DNA of 64,000 nucleotides from Candidatus Izemoplasmatales bacterium (lineage in GTDB: Bacteria; Bacillota_I; Bacilli_A; Izemoplasmatales; Hujiaoplasmataceae), in contig JBAZNL010000001.1 in assembly GCA_041649275.1 (NCBI GenBank), positions 434,001 to 498,000 of the forward strand. The letters run 5' to 3'. Positions within the stretch are counted from its first letter, which is position 1; the number at the start of each line of letters is the position of its first letter. Under the pieces are notes generated by a model, which saw only the letters and a list, made by a program, of their open reading frames with translations, made no database searches and had not been told where the DNA came from. This document shows, in pieces, positions 16,565-24,781 of the stretch. A program made the translations under genes and the position numbers.

Positions 16565-16594
16565 TTGTCATGGTGCCGGCCGATGTGCTATGAT
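16565..16594 (+). promoter_or_regulatory. Promoter of the short transcript in the control region
   Basis: TTGTCA (16565-16570), an 18-base spacer, then TATGAT (16589-16594). The predicted start is near 16600. The -35 box lies within a CATGGT dyad. Confidence 0.6.
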
Positions 16595-16599
16595 TGAGT

Positions 16600-16656
16600 C
16601 ACCACAGCACACTACAACCACGCCCGGGGCATCGGATTCTTTTCGATGCCTTTTTT
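16600..16656 (+). ncRNA. Putative short antisense RNA or attenuated leader
   Basis: A promoter ending at 16594 is followed after about 34 bases by a full terminator, so a transcript of about 55 bases is predicted. Its 5' part (16600-16629, CACCACAGCACACTACAACC onward) is complementary to about 13608-13636: 16 continuous base pairs, then more after a 3-base bulge. It could regulate the gene at 13684 in trans or prime replication. Alternatively it is only an attenuator before the gene at 16698. Confidence 0.45.
16628..16656 (+). terminator. Rho-independent terminator inside the control region
   Basis: Stem GGCATCG/CGATGCC with loop GATTCTTTT, then TTTTTT. It lies 41 bases upstream of the start at 16698, so read-through is needed for the structural genes. 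Confidence 0.85.
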
Positions 16657-16697
16657 GCTTTATTTCTCAAAACCGAAAGAAAGGAGTGCAGCGTAAT

Positions 16698-17099
16698 ATG
16701 ATCGACAACAGCATCATCGCCCTTCTGACGAAGCGGCAGCTCGGCGTCTTCGTGTGGATCTACCAGGAGATCCTGAACGCCAAGGTCCTCACGAAGTCGA
16801 ACGAGGAGATCTCCAGGGCGACCGGCGTGCCGGTGAGCACGCTCGAGAAGTTCCTGAAGCGGTTCGAGGATCTGCAGCTGATCGTCCGGAAGTCGGATCG
16901 GTCGGTGAATGCGTCCACCTACCAGTGGGAGACGATCTCGCGTGAGATCACCCTGGATCCGCGGACGTTCGATCCCGGACTCCTGGCACAGCTCCGGACC
17001 ACCGGCATCAAGGCGATCCTCGACCAGATCTCGCAGACGGATCTCACCAGCGCGGCCGTGAAAGAACTGCAGGCGAAACGCGCGACGGCCCCCGGATGA
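16698..17099 (+). CDS. Winged-helix DNA-binding protein, putative element regulator
   Basis: 133 residues after AAAGGAGTG. The N-terminal 70 residues form a likely winged helix: ALLTKRQLGVFVWIYQEI, then NEEISRATGVPVSTLEKFLK as helix-turn-helix, then a short wing RKSDRSVNAS. The C-terminal half is helical and may oligomerise. It opens the structural gene block and overlaps the ATPase gene by 4 bases. It is therefore a candidate late-gene regulator or packaging-initiation factor. Confidence 0.6.
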   Translation: MIDNSIIALLTKRQLGVFVWIYQEILNAKVLTKSNEEISRATGVPVSTLEKFLKRFEDLQLIVRKSDRSVNASTYQWETISREITLDPRTFDPGLLAQLRTTGIKAILDQISQTDLTSAAVKELQAKRATAPG

Positions 17100-18928
17100 T
17101 CCTCGGGATCGGCCGCAAGCTTCGCGGTCTCTATGTCCGGATCTACGAGGGACAGAAGACGATCAGGACCATCATGATCGTCGTCGGCGTCCTGGTATCG
17201 CTCTACCATCTGATCAACTCGTTCCTGAACTACGATCTGCGGCACTTCATCATCGAAGAATTGAAAGTCGCCGGCGTGTTCGCGGCTGTGATCCTGGTCG
17301 CGAGGATCTACCACGGTCTGTTCGGGAAGTGGTACGTCCATGAAATCAGATCCGAGCTGACGGCCGACTTCGTCCGGGTGAAGTTCCCCCGGAGCGTCAA
17401 GTACTCCGGATTCCGCGGCGCCGGCAAGGACTCGACGGCGAACGCGATCATCCGGATCCTCCGCGAGGACCTGGTCCGGCACAACATCGAAGAAATGGAC
17501 GAGATCCGGATCATCTGCTTCCCCTATGACTTCGACGCCCTCGACGACGAGCTGCAGGAAAACCACGAGGCCCTCATGACCAACTCGAAGACCGAGTTCT
17601 TCGGGAAGTTCATCGAGATCATGAAGGCGAACGACTGCTTCCTTAAGCCGACATACCGGAAAGAGATCGACCCGGAAGCGCACCTCCAGGAGCTCTACAC
17701 CATGAGGAAGCAACCGGCGAAGGACGTCGTCGAAAAGATCGCCATGAAGTACGACGACGGCATCCAGAAGCAGCACTTCATCGCGCTACTGATCAAGTAC
17801 TCGCTCCTCTACGTCCGCGTGAACTACCTGCCGGAATATGTGATCACGAACCAGCCATACATCGAGGACCGCGAGACCGGGATGATGGCGAAAGTCTTCT
17901 CGACGAACTACACAGCGATCCAGCAGGACACCGCGAAATGGGCCTGGCCGATCGTCGGCGGCGTCATCATCGACGAGACCGAGGCAGACGCCTTCTATCC
18001 GAACATCGGGAAGAAGGGATCCGCGATCAAGTCCGGTACACGGAACTTCAAGGCATTCTTCCGTCATTTGCTCGGCGAGTCGTCAGTGTGGTTCCAGGTC
18101 GGTCAAAAGAGCGAGCGCACCGAGAAGTCGATCCGCGAGCTCGACACCGCGTTCGTGACCGTGCTCGAGCAGACAAAGATCCTCGGTGGCGAGAAGCGCA
18201 TCTTCTTCGTGAACCTGTGGCTCCGATGGGTCGAGTACTGGGTGGAGAAGTCGATCCGGAAGAAATCCAAAGAGCGGCAGATCCGGAGACGCGCCAAGGC
18301 GATTATGGCGATCCGCAGGCTGCAGAACCGCGGCGGCTACATCTACGTCGACATGATCGTCTCAAGGTCCGAACAAGCCAGCAGCGTGAACGAGCTGTCG
18401 CTCCGCGAGGCCCTCGCCTACGACAAGCCGATCCGGATCAACTACCTCATCAAGCTGTGCTTCCCGATCACCCAGTGCTACGGCGGTTACAACACCCACT
18501 ACCTGGAAGCCCTGGCCGAGATCCTCGCCAGGAAGTCGAAGGAACGCTGGCAGGACATTCCCTCATGGGATCCGGACATGACGCTCAAGATGAAGAATAT
18601 CGAGCACATGAACTACCCGGTCCTAAACGAGATCGCCGGGATCAAGCCGAAGAAGATCGTGAACATGGACCAGCCGGCACCGCCGAAGAAAGCCCCAAAA
18701 ACGGCCGCAGACGCATCGAAGCCGGAACCGTCAGCGGAACCCGAGAAACCCACCGAAACGATCATGGCCGCGATCGCCGGCGCGATCGACGCGGTCATGA
18801 AAGCAGCACCAGCCGAAGAGCCGGCAGCGACTCCGGAAAACCCCATGGCGGCGTCCATGGACGTTCCGGATGACGAGCTCGAGGACGACGTCGAGGAGGA
18901 CGATGATGACATCCAGGAAGAAGAGTAA
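17096..18928 (+). CDS. Membrane-anchored Zot/FtsK-like P-loop ATPase, putative virion assembly motor
   Basis: 610 residues. Two membrane helices lie near the N-terminus (about 23-44 and 56-76), followed by a cytoplasmic P-loop domain. Walker A is GFRGAGKDST (105-114), with Asp after the Lys where Thr/Ser is usual. Walker B is VGGVIIDETE (287-296). A following FFRHLLG...VWFQVGQ (321-337) and SIRELD (345-350) match the RH...Q...R layout of Zot/pI proteins, which extrude filamentous phages. Those proteins usually have the ATPase domain before the membrane helix, so the order here is reversed and closer to FtsK/TcpA proteins. The last 90 residues are a Pro/Ala/Glu linker and an acidic tail (DDDD/EEE). 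Assembly motor is my inference. Confidence 0.7.
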   Translation: MILGIGRKLRGLYVRIYEGQKTIRTIMIVVGVLVSLYHLINSFLNYDLRHFIIEELKVAGVFAAVILVARIYHGLFGKWYVHEIRSELTADFVRVKFPRSVKYSGFRGAGKDSTANAIIRILREDLVRHNIEEMDEIRIICFPYDFDALDDELQENHEALMTNSKTEFFGKFIEIMKANDCFLKPTYRKEIDPEAHLQELYTMRKQPAKDVVEKIAMKYDDGIQKQHFIALLIKYSLLYVRVNYLPEYVITNQPYIEDRETGMMAKVFSTNYTAIQQDTAKWAWPIVGGVIIDETEADAFYPNIGKKGSAIKSGTRNFKAFFRHLLGESSVWFQVGQKSERTEKSIRELDTAFVTVLEQTKILGGEKRIFFVNLWLRWVEYWVEKSIRKKSKERQIRRRAKAIMAIRRLQNRGGYIYVDMIVSRSEQASSVNELSLREALAYDKPIRINYLIKLCFPITQCYGGYNTHYLEALAEILARKSKERWQDIPSWDPDMTLKMKNIEHMNYPVLNEIAGIKPKKIVNMDQPAPPKKAPKTAADASKPEPSAEPEKPTETIMAAIAGAIDAVMKAAPAEEPAATPENPMAASMDVPDDELEDDVEEDDDDIQEEE

Positions 18929-19661
18929 CCACCGTTTCATGCGCACCATGATCGTCGTCCTGGCGATCACCGGAGCGTTCGCGCTGGGCGCCAGCGTCGC
19001 CGGCGAGGATTCCCCGGCTTTGATCACGACCACGACCGCAACGACCGAGACGACGAACCTGGAGGCCATCATGCACGCAACCATCGACAAGATCACCAAG
19101 GCGAACGTCTACATCCGGATCCGCACCCTGGAGGACGAGATCCGCGCCGGATCGGCGGCGGTCATCTACCAGGATGATGACAGTTACTACGCGATCACGA
19201 ACTTCCACGTCGTTACCGACGTCGGATCCGCGATCGAGGCGACGGTCATGACGTCGGACGGCGTCGTCTCCAGCTTCGAGATCCTCGATTCGTCGATCGG
19301 CGAAGAACTCGCGCTGATCGCGTTCCCCAAGGCCGACAGATCCGCGATCGAACCGCTCCGGATCGGCACCGAATCCTTCTTCGACGTTGACGACACCGTG
19401 ATCGCAATCGGGAACCCCCTCGGGGCGATCGGATCGATCACCGTGGGCAAGATCACCGACTTCGTCCTGATCCGGCAACTCGAGCTGGAGTATGATACGA
19501 TCGCCCATGATGCGGCGATCGCGGCCGGCTCCTCGGGCGGCGCCCTGGTGGATCTCCATGGAAATCTCCTGGGGATCAACACCTGGAGCCTCGACGGCGT
19601 GATGTACGCGATCCGCTTCGAGTCGATCCAAAGCTTCATCGCGCATCATGAACTACAGTAA
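18906..19661 (+). CDS. Membrane-anchored HtrA/Deg-like serine protease, altered catalytic triad
   Basis: 251 residues. An N-terminal membrane anchor or signal (about 12-33) is followed by a Thr-rich linker and a chymotrypsin-fold domain without PDZ. His is in ITNFHVVTD (His101) and the nucleophile is in AAGSSGGALV (Ser210). Where HtrA has the triad Asp (SDIALI), this protein has Glu134 (EELALI). VAIGNP and GNLLGIN are typical of the family. It probably acts outside the membrane on the secreted element proteins that follow, or on the host surface. The start at 18906 (18903 equally possible) lies within the previous gene, after GAGGAGGA. Confidence 0.8.
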   Translation: MTSRKKSNHRFMRTMIVVLAITGAFALGASVAGEDSPALITTTTATTETTNLEAIMHATIDKITKANVYIRIRTLEDEIRAGSAAVIYQDDDSYYAITNFHVVTDVGSAIEATVMTSDGVVSSFEILDSSIGEELALIAFPKADRSAIEPLRIGTESFFDVDDTVIAIGNPLGAIGSITVGKITDFVLIRQLELEYDTIAHDAAIAAGSSGGALVDLHGNLLGINTWSLDGVMYAIRFESIQSFIAHHELQ

Positions 19662-19716
19662 ATTGAACGAAGATCTTCGTTTAGTTTAAAAATCAAAACA
19701 GAGAAGGAGACCATCA

Positions 19717-19865
19717 TGGCAACGAAGAAGACCGCATCCCCCAAGGCGAAGACACCGGTCAAGAAGCCGGCGATCGCCGTGGCGAAGCGCACCGCCCCCA
19801 AGGCCGCTCCGAAAGCGGCACCGCGCAAGAAGCCGGCAGCACCGGCCAAGAAAGGATCCAAATGA
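19717..19865 (+). CDS. Tiny Lys/Ala/Pro-rich basic protein, apparent one-base frameshift
   Basis: After GAAGGAG, the frame reads MATKKTAS and then should continue PKAKTPVKKPAIAVAKR to the TGA at 19863-19865, giving 49 residues resembling histone H1 tails or phage DNA-condensing peptides. In the given sequence the TCCCCAAGG stretch is one C short, so the ATG frame leaves this reading. A missing C or a -1 slip at that site would restore it. The product would bind nucleic acid. The next gene starts inside the stop of this one. Confidence 0.5.
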
Positions 19866-22219
19866 CCATGAAGAAGATCATCAGCATCCTCCTGATCATG
19901 ACGGCCGTCGTGGCGATGGCGTTCATGACGAAGATCCCGACCGTCGACGCGGAATCGACGAACGTGTTCGACGCCACGAAGATCCAGACGTCGGCCGTCC
20001 ACATCTTCAGCTACAACGATCCCAGCCTTCCGACCGGATTCTACACGATCTCGATCACGAACAGCACGCTCGACGAGCAGCACCGCGAAATGGCGTACTG
20101 GAAGGACTACTCCACCATCACGAACGACGAGGACGGCACCTTCCCGGTCGCGGAGTGGATCAGCGGCGGCGCGGTGACCTATCCGATCACCGTCACCGAG
20201 TCCGGGACGACCATCGTGATCCATGACCTCTATGTGACTGATGGGCATTTCGTGATCGAGTTCCTCGAGGACCAGGGCGAGTGGAACTATGGCCTCATCC
20301 GCTCCGAACTGACCGCTGCGAACGTGTCGATCACCTTCACGGAGATCGACGACGTCGAGCCGGAGTTCACTTACTCGAACCTGCAGGTCGATGCGAAGTA
20401 CTACGATCTGCCGACCGCGGCCGAGATCCAGGCCGAGCTCTCCGCAACCGACGACCAGGACGGCGACGTCACGAGCCGCATCGAGATCTACCAGGATTCC
20501 TACACCGGCACCGACCAGGAAGTCGGCGGCGACTACTTCATCATGTTCCGGGTGAGCGACCTGTCCGGGAACTACGCCTATCTCCGCGTCGACGTCGAGA
20601 TCATCGACGACCGCGCGCCGTACATCGTCTACGACGGAACGACCTATCAGTCCAGCGCGACGATCGTCCTGGATCCCTGGTACAACGACGATGACGAAAC
20701 CGAGCAGATCACGCTCGATGAACTGGCCGAGCTGTTCGACATCATCGACGAGTACTACGGTCCGAACACCTATGACGAGGAATCGGGCTGGAAGTACAAC
20801 ATCACGCCGAACGTCTACATGTACGGCACCTGGGATCCGTACATGGGCGAGTATGAGTTCTACACCAATCCCGGACACTACACGCTGCACCTCGAGATCC
20901 AGGATGCTTCCGGCAATGTCTGCGACATCTACTTCGACGTCACGGTCCTTGCGAACGACGCACCGGAGATCTCCGGACCCGCGTCCCTGACGATCGAGAT
21001 CACGAACTTCACAATCGCCGGGATCCTCGCGCAGTACTCGGCCACCGACACCGAAGACGGCACGGCCGCGGTCGTCGTCGACGCCTCGAACACCTGGAAC
21101 TACGGCACCCCGACGCTCGGATCGAACTTCGCCCTGACGCTGTCCGCGACCGACTCGCTCGGGAAGACGACGCTCATGACGATCCCTGTCACGGTGCGCG
21201 ATACCACGCTGCCGGTCTTCAAGATCAACAACATTGCCGTCACCACCTACGCCCACACGGTGCTCATGAGTGCGACGGAATCGCTCCAAGCGCTGATCGA
21301 CTCGATCGTCGTCACGGACGCCTACTACGGCACGCTCACGGCCTCGAAGGTCGTTCCGGCGTTCCCGAGTTTCACGACCCCCGGCGTCACCGTGCTCACG
21401 ATCACCTGCACGGACGCCTCCGGCAACGTCGGCAGCCTGGCGATCACCGTCACGGTGTCCGACGACGTTCTGCCGGTCGTTTCCGGCCCGATCAAGGTCG
21501 TCAAGGGCAAGACGGCTACCATGACCCTCTCCGAGATCACGGCGCGCCTGTCGGCCGTCGACAACGTCTCTGGATCCCTGTCGATCGTCCTGGTGTCGGA
21601 CGGCTACACCGGCCATGCGACCGAGATCGGATCCTACCTGGTGCGATACAAGGCTACCGACGCGGCCGGGAACATCAAGTACCACGACGTCCGCGTCTGG
21701 GTCGTCGACAACGTCGCCCCGGTGTGGGTGATCGACGACTACTTCATCAACCTCGGCATGAACGAATCCATGACACGCACCGAGCTCGTCGCGCTCCTCC
21801 AGGCGTCCGGGATGCTCGCGACGGACCTGTCGTACACCGTCACGTTCATCACCGACGAGTACACCGGATCCGAGGACATCGCCGGCGCGCACAGCGTCGT
21901 GATCCGCGTCACCTACGAGGACGGCTCCGAAGACGAGATCAGCCTCCAGCTGACCGTTCCGGAGGACGAGGACGACGACATTATCGTCGTCACCCCCGAC
22001 GAGCCGACGACCGGCCTGCAGCGCGCATGGCGCTGGCTGACCGGCTTCGTGGCCGACACCTGGGACGTCGTGGTGGGCGCCTGGAACTGGGTCAAGGGCG
22101 CCGCGGTGTGGACCAAGGACCACATCATCATCCCGGTCTGGAACTTCCTCTTCGTGAAGGACGTCACCACGACGATCCCCCCGGTCGAGGAGATCACGAC
22201 CACGACCGCAAGCGCCTGA
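19862..22219 (+). CDS. Large secreted protein with Ig/cadherin-like repeats
   Basis: 785 residues with a signal peptide (MTMKKIISILLIMTAVVAMA). After an N-terminal domain of about 150 residues there are about five to six beta-sandwich repeats of 80-120 residues. They share the pattern ATDDQDGDVT...DSYTG....GxYxxxFRVSDxSGNxAYxxVxVxIxDDxxP, as in DUF5011/cadherin-like surface repeats. The end (about 725-785) is Trp-rich and amphipathic (RAWRWLTGF, VGAWNWVKGA), then a Thr-rich tail. There is no sorting signal and no clear transmembrane helix. It probably projects from the cell or virion and binds a receptor. Family-level function is inferred. Confidence 0.8.
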   Translation: MTMKKIISILLIMTAVVAMAFMTKIPTVDAESTNVFDATKIQTSAVHIFSYNDPSLPTGFYTISITNSTLDEQHREMAYWKDYSTITNDEDGTFPVAEWISGGAVTYPITVTESGTTIVIHDLYVTDGHFVIEFLEDQGEWNYGLIRSELTAANVSITFTEIDDVEPEFTYSNLQVDAKYYDLPTAAEIQAELSATDDQDGDVTSRIEIYQDSYTGTDQEVGGDYFIMFRVSDLSGNYAYLRVDVEIIDDRAPYIVYDGTTYQSSATIVLDPWYNDDDETEQITLDELAELFDIIDEYYGPNTYDEESGWKYNITPNVYMYGTWDPYMGEYEFYTNPGHYTLHLEIQDASGNVCDIYFDVTVLANDAPEISGPASLTIEITNFTIAGILAQYSATDTEDGTAAVVVDASNTWNYGTPTLGSNFALTLSATDSLGKTTLMTIPVTVRDTTLPVFKINNIAVTTYAHTVLMSATESLQALIDSIVVTDAYYGTLTASKVVPAFPSFTTPGVTVLTITCTDASGNVGSLAITVTVSDDVLPVVSGPIKVVKGKTATMTLSEITARLSAVDNVSGSLSIVLVSDGYTGHATEIGSYLVRYKATDAAGNIKYHDVRVWVVDNVAPVWVIDDYFINLGMNESMTRTELVALLQASGMLATDLSYTVTFITDEYTGSEDIAGAHSVVIRVTYEDGSEDEISLQLTVPEDEDDDIIVVTPDEPTTGLQRAWRWLTGFVADTWDVVVGAWNWVKGAAVWTKDHIIIPVWNFLFVKDVTTTIPPVEEITTTTASA

Positions 22220-22278
22220 ACACCATCCCGATGGCGGCCGCCAGCTGACGGCCGCCATCCTCTACGGAGGCATCTAGC

Positions 22279-24090
22279 ATGAAGAAACTCCTGATCATCC
22301 TCGCCATGGCGCTTGCGCTGCCGCTCCTGGGGCTGTCGCTCGTCCAGGCAGATGAAACCCTGATCACAAGCGAGACCCGCAACTTCGTCCCCGGGAACGG
22401 CGTCATGACGATCAATGGGGTGGACCCCAACGCAACGAACTACAACTCGACTGGCTATGTCGCGCTCACCATGGGCGCCGGGAACAGTTTCACCTTCGAC
22501 GTCGACGCCCTCCTCGAGGATCTCGACTACTACGATCCCGAAAACGTCTCGGACGCCTACATCCTGGTCTACCTGGGTACCTACTACACCAGCGCCCCGG
22601 CCGGGTTCTGGAACTACACGAACAGCCGCGTAACGACGGAGACGAACGGACGGCTCCGCTATCAGCTGGATCCGGAAAACCTCTCCGCAGCGGCTTCCAT
22701 GACGGTGTGGTGGGCGAACCAGGAGACGTCGGGTGGTGCGCCCTACAGCGACACCGGTGGCCTGCGCTTCTACTCGGCCACCCTGGTGATCGAGTACGCG
22801 ACGGCGATCGACACCCTGGTCGACGTCGGCACCGACTACGCGGCCCTTCCGGACTCGATCAATGACTTCATCCGGATCGGGACCGCGGAGATCTACGAAG
22901 TCGCATCGAACTCCTGGACGCTCACGATGATCGACACGGACGAAACCGGCGAGGGGACGACCTACGCCTTCGACGTCGCGATCCCGGCCGGCTTCGACAT
23001 ATCCTCGATCCGCTTCCCCGACTCGACGCAGTTGAACATCAGCTACACGACCACCGAGGAAGGCGATCGCGTGCTGTACTTCCAGCCGGATCTATCGCTT
23101 CCCCCGGTGCCGTCGATCGCGGCCGGGACCGTCGAGGATCCTGCGGATCTCCTGGCCGGCTTCATGGCCATGAACCTCACCACGCTCGAGTACACGACCG
23201 TCGAGCGCCTGAAACTGAACGGCATCGTCGCGAAGGAGGCGAACGACAACGCCTACCTGTACTGCTTCTTCCCTCTTCAGGTCGAGGATCTCCTGTCGAT
23301 CTCGACGTCGTTCCGGTACCGCGTCAACGGCATCCTGGGCGAAGGCGAGTGGACCACGACCAACAACATCTACAGCGCCGACGAGGATGCGGAAGTCCAG
23401 CCGCCCCTCTGGCTGTGGTGGCTGTCGATCCAGCTGCTCATGCCGGCGATCCCCGGCCTCGTGGATCTGTTCGACTGGTACAACGTCGACCAGCTGGCCG
23501 CGATCGACGTCGCGGATCTTCCGTCCGATGTCCTCGCGGACTACGTGGATCTCCTCGAGGGCGACGTCGCGGATCTCGATGATCTGAACCTGTACAGGAT
23601 CCACCTCGGCCAGTTCCGCGAGTTCCTCTCGATGGGCTACGACATCTCCAACGTCGTGATCACGAACATCACCTACGTCTACCAGGGCGTCGTCTACGAG
23701 GCCGCGGCCGAGGTGATCGACCAGGAGATCCTCACGCCCCCCGAGGAGGGCGCCTGGTGGACGCAGCTGTGGACCTGGCTCCAGGAGAACTGGCAGATCG
23801 TCATCGGCGTCATCGTCGCCGTGGTCGCCCTGGTGCTCCTGTCCCACGCCCTCGCGGCCGTCAAGGTCGTGCTCGAGATGATCGCCATGATCCTGAAGGC
23901 GGTGATCCAGGGCGTCGGCTTCGTGATCAAGTGGATCTTCGTGATCCTCTACCACGTCCTCCGGTTCCTGTTCGTCCTGGTCCCGGTCGGCGTCGGCAAG
24001 TTCCTCTACTATCTCGTCACCCCAGCAAGCAAAAGGCGGCAAAGCGCCGCCAGGAAGGACATGACATACTATGCTCGTAGATCTGTTTAG
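22279..24090 (+). CDS. Secreted protein with C-terminal membrane tail, putative virion surface protein
   Basis: 603 residues; start after CGGAGGCATCTAGC. Signal peptide MKKLLIILAMALALPLLGLS, then a beta-rich extracellular part of about 470 residues rich in Tyr, Thr and Asp. The last 110 residues hold one strong helix (VIGVIVAVVALVLLSHALAA) and two further hydrophobic stretches, then a basic end. The shape (large outside part, C-terminal hydrophobic tail) recalls adsorption proteins of filamentous phages, but I find no sequence signature. The next gene starts inside its 3' end. Confidence 0.75.
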   Translation: MKKLLIILAMALALPLLGLSLVQADETLITSETRNFVPGNGVMTINGVDPNATNYNSTGYVALTMGAGNSFTFDVDALLEDLDYYDPENVSDAYILVYLGTYYTSAPAGFWNYTNSRVTTETNGRLRYQLDPENLSAAASMTVWWANQETSGGAPYSDTGGLRFYSATLVIEYATAIDTLVDVGTDYAALPDSINDFIRIGTAEIYEVASNSWTLTMIDTDETGEGTTYAFDVAIPAGFDISSIRFPDSTQLNISYTTTEEGDRVLYFQPDLSLPPVPSIAAGTVEDPADLLAGFMAMNLTTLEYTTVERLKLNGIVAKEANDNAYLYCFFPLQVEDLLSISTSFRYRVNGILGEGEWTTTNNIYSADEDAEVQPPLWLWWLSIQLLMPAIPGLVDLFDWYNVDQLAAIDVADLPSDVLADYVDLLEGDVADLDDLNLYRIHLGQFREFLSMGYDISNVVITNITYVYQGVVYEAAAEVIDQEILTPPEEGAWWTQLWTWLQENWQIVIGVIVAVVALVLLSHALAAVKVVLEMIAMILKAVIQGVGFVIKWIFVILYHVLRFLFVLVPVGVGKFLYYLVTPASKRRQSAARKDMTYYARRSV

Positions 24091-24223
24091 AGGTCTTGCG
24101 ATCGTCCTCAAGTTCCTGTTCTGGGACCTCTGGGTCGCGATCTTCAACTTCCTCTTTCGAAAGCAGAACCCCAAGCTGAAGGACACCTACTACCGCCGCG
24201 TCGCTTCGAAGAGACGCATGTGA
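24071..24223 (+). CDS. 50-residue hydrophobic protein with basic tail, possible coat-type protein
   Basis: Reads MLVDLFRGLAIVLKFLFWDL, then WVAIFNFLFRKQNP and a Lys/Arg-rich end. One or two short amphipathic or membrane helices precede a basic tail. Filamentous-phage coat proteins have a similar size and plan (hydrophobic centre, basic DNA-facing end), but this lacks a signal peptide and an acidic N-terminus. It overlaps the previous gene by 20 bases in another frame. Confidence 0.55.
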   Translation: MLVDLFRGLAIVLKFLFWDLWVAIFNFLFRKQNPKLKDTYYRRVASKRRM

Positions 24224-24295
24224 TCAAAAAAACGCTCGCCGGCAACGACGAGCGTTCTGATATTTCAGTAAATCCTACATGATGGAGGTCATGAC
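24224..24295 (+). terminator. Weak hairpin after the structural genes
   Basis: AACGCTCG/CGAGCGTT around CCGGCAACGA at about 24230-24256, followed by a poor T-run (TCTGATATTT). Terminator strength is uncertain. The ribosome site GGAGG of the next gene follows. Confidence 0.4.
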
Positions 24296-24781
24296 ATGAA
24301 GAATAGAAAGTATGACAAAGTCGGCAAGATCATCGCAACAAAACAGAAGGCGCTCGGGAGAGCATCGAAGGATGACGGACCGAAGGCATCGGTCGAACTC
24401 AAGAAAGCGCGATCGCTTAAAGCCCCGGGGACGATGTTGTTCATCGACGACGGCCACTTCTTCGAGAAACCGCATCGCGGTGGTCACTTATACCTGGTCG
24501 ACGAGTACAGCGGCGAAAAGGTGGCCGTGAACAGGCTCTCGCATTCGAAGGGAGATCACAACAAGGCCAGCCTGGCATCGATGCCGAGATCTGAAGACGG
24601 CACCCCCACGTTTGCACAACTGGATGTGATCTACACCGGCAAGAAGGGAAAACCGATCAAGCTAAAGGAGACGAAGCTGCCGGGGAAGACCGTCACCAGG
24701 CCGAGTGAATCTGATCTCGAGATGGTTTCCGCTCTCGCTTATAGGGATTCGGTCCAGCGCGAGAAGTGGCGAAAGAAATAA
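24296..24781 (+). CDS. Basic element protein, function unknown
   Basis: 161 residues, Lys-rich. A structured middle (LYLVDEYSGEKVAVNRLSHS) and flexible basic ends are visible. It has no signal peptide. The ribosome site TGGAGGTCATGAC is good. It is the last gene before the integrase control region. Its position fits an accessory or DNA-bound protein, but I recognise no family. Confidence 0.6.
   Translation: MKNRKYDKVGKIIATKQKALGRASKDDGPKASVELKKARSLKAPGTMLFIDDGHFFEKPHRGGHLYLVDEYSGEKVAVNRLSHSKGDHNKASLASMPRSEDGTPTFAQLDVIYTGKKGKPIKLKETKLPGKTVTRPSESDLEMVSALAYRDSVQREKWRKK

Larger units (their letters stand above)
16286..16697. promoter_or_regulatory. Dyad-rich control region, candidate origin
   Basis: AT-richer than its surroundings. 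Four dyads are visible: CAATGGTCT-AA-AGACCATTG (16464-16483), ACCGTC-GCG-GACGGT (16493-16507), ACCATG-GCTTGT-CATGGT (about 16557-16574), and a terminator stem at 16628-16650. A hairpin-rich GGATCCGGATTTTTG stretch follows the preceding stop. It carries the promoter at 16565-16594. Confidence 0.6.

Noticed and set aside
19646..22258. 870-codon minus-strand frame
   Set aside because: Antisense shadow of the 785-residue secreted protein; Arg/Gly/Asp/Val composition and no initiation signals.
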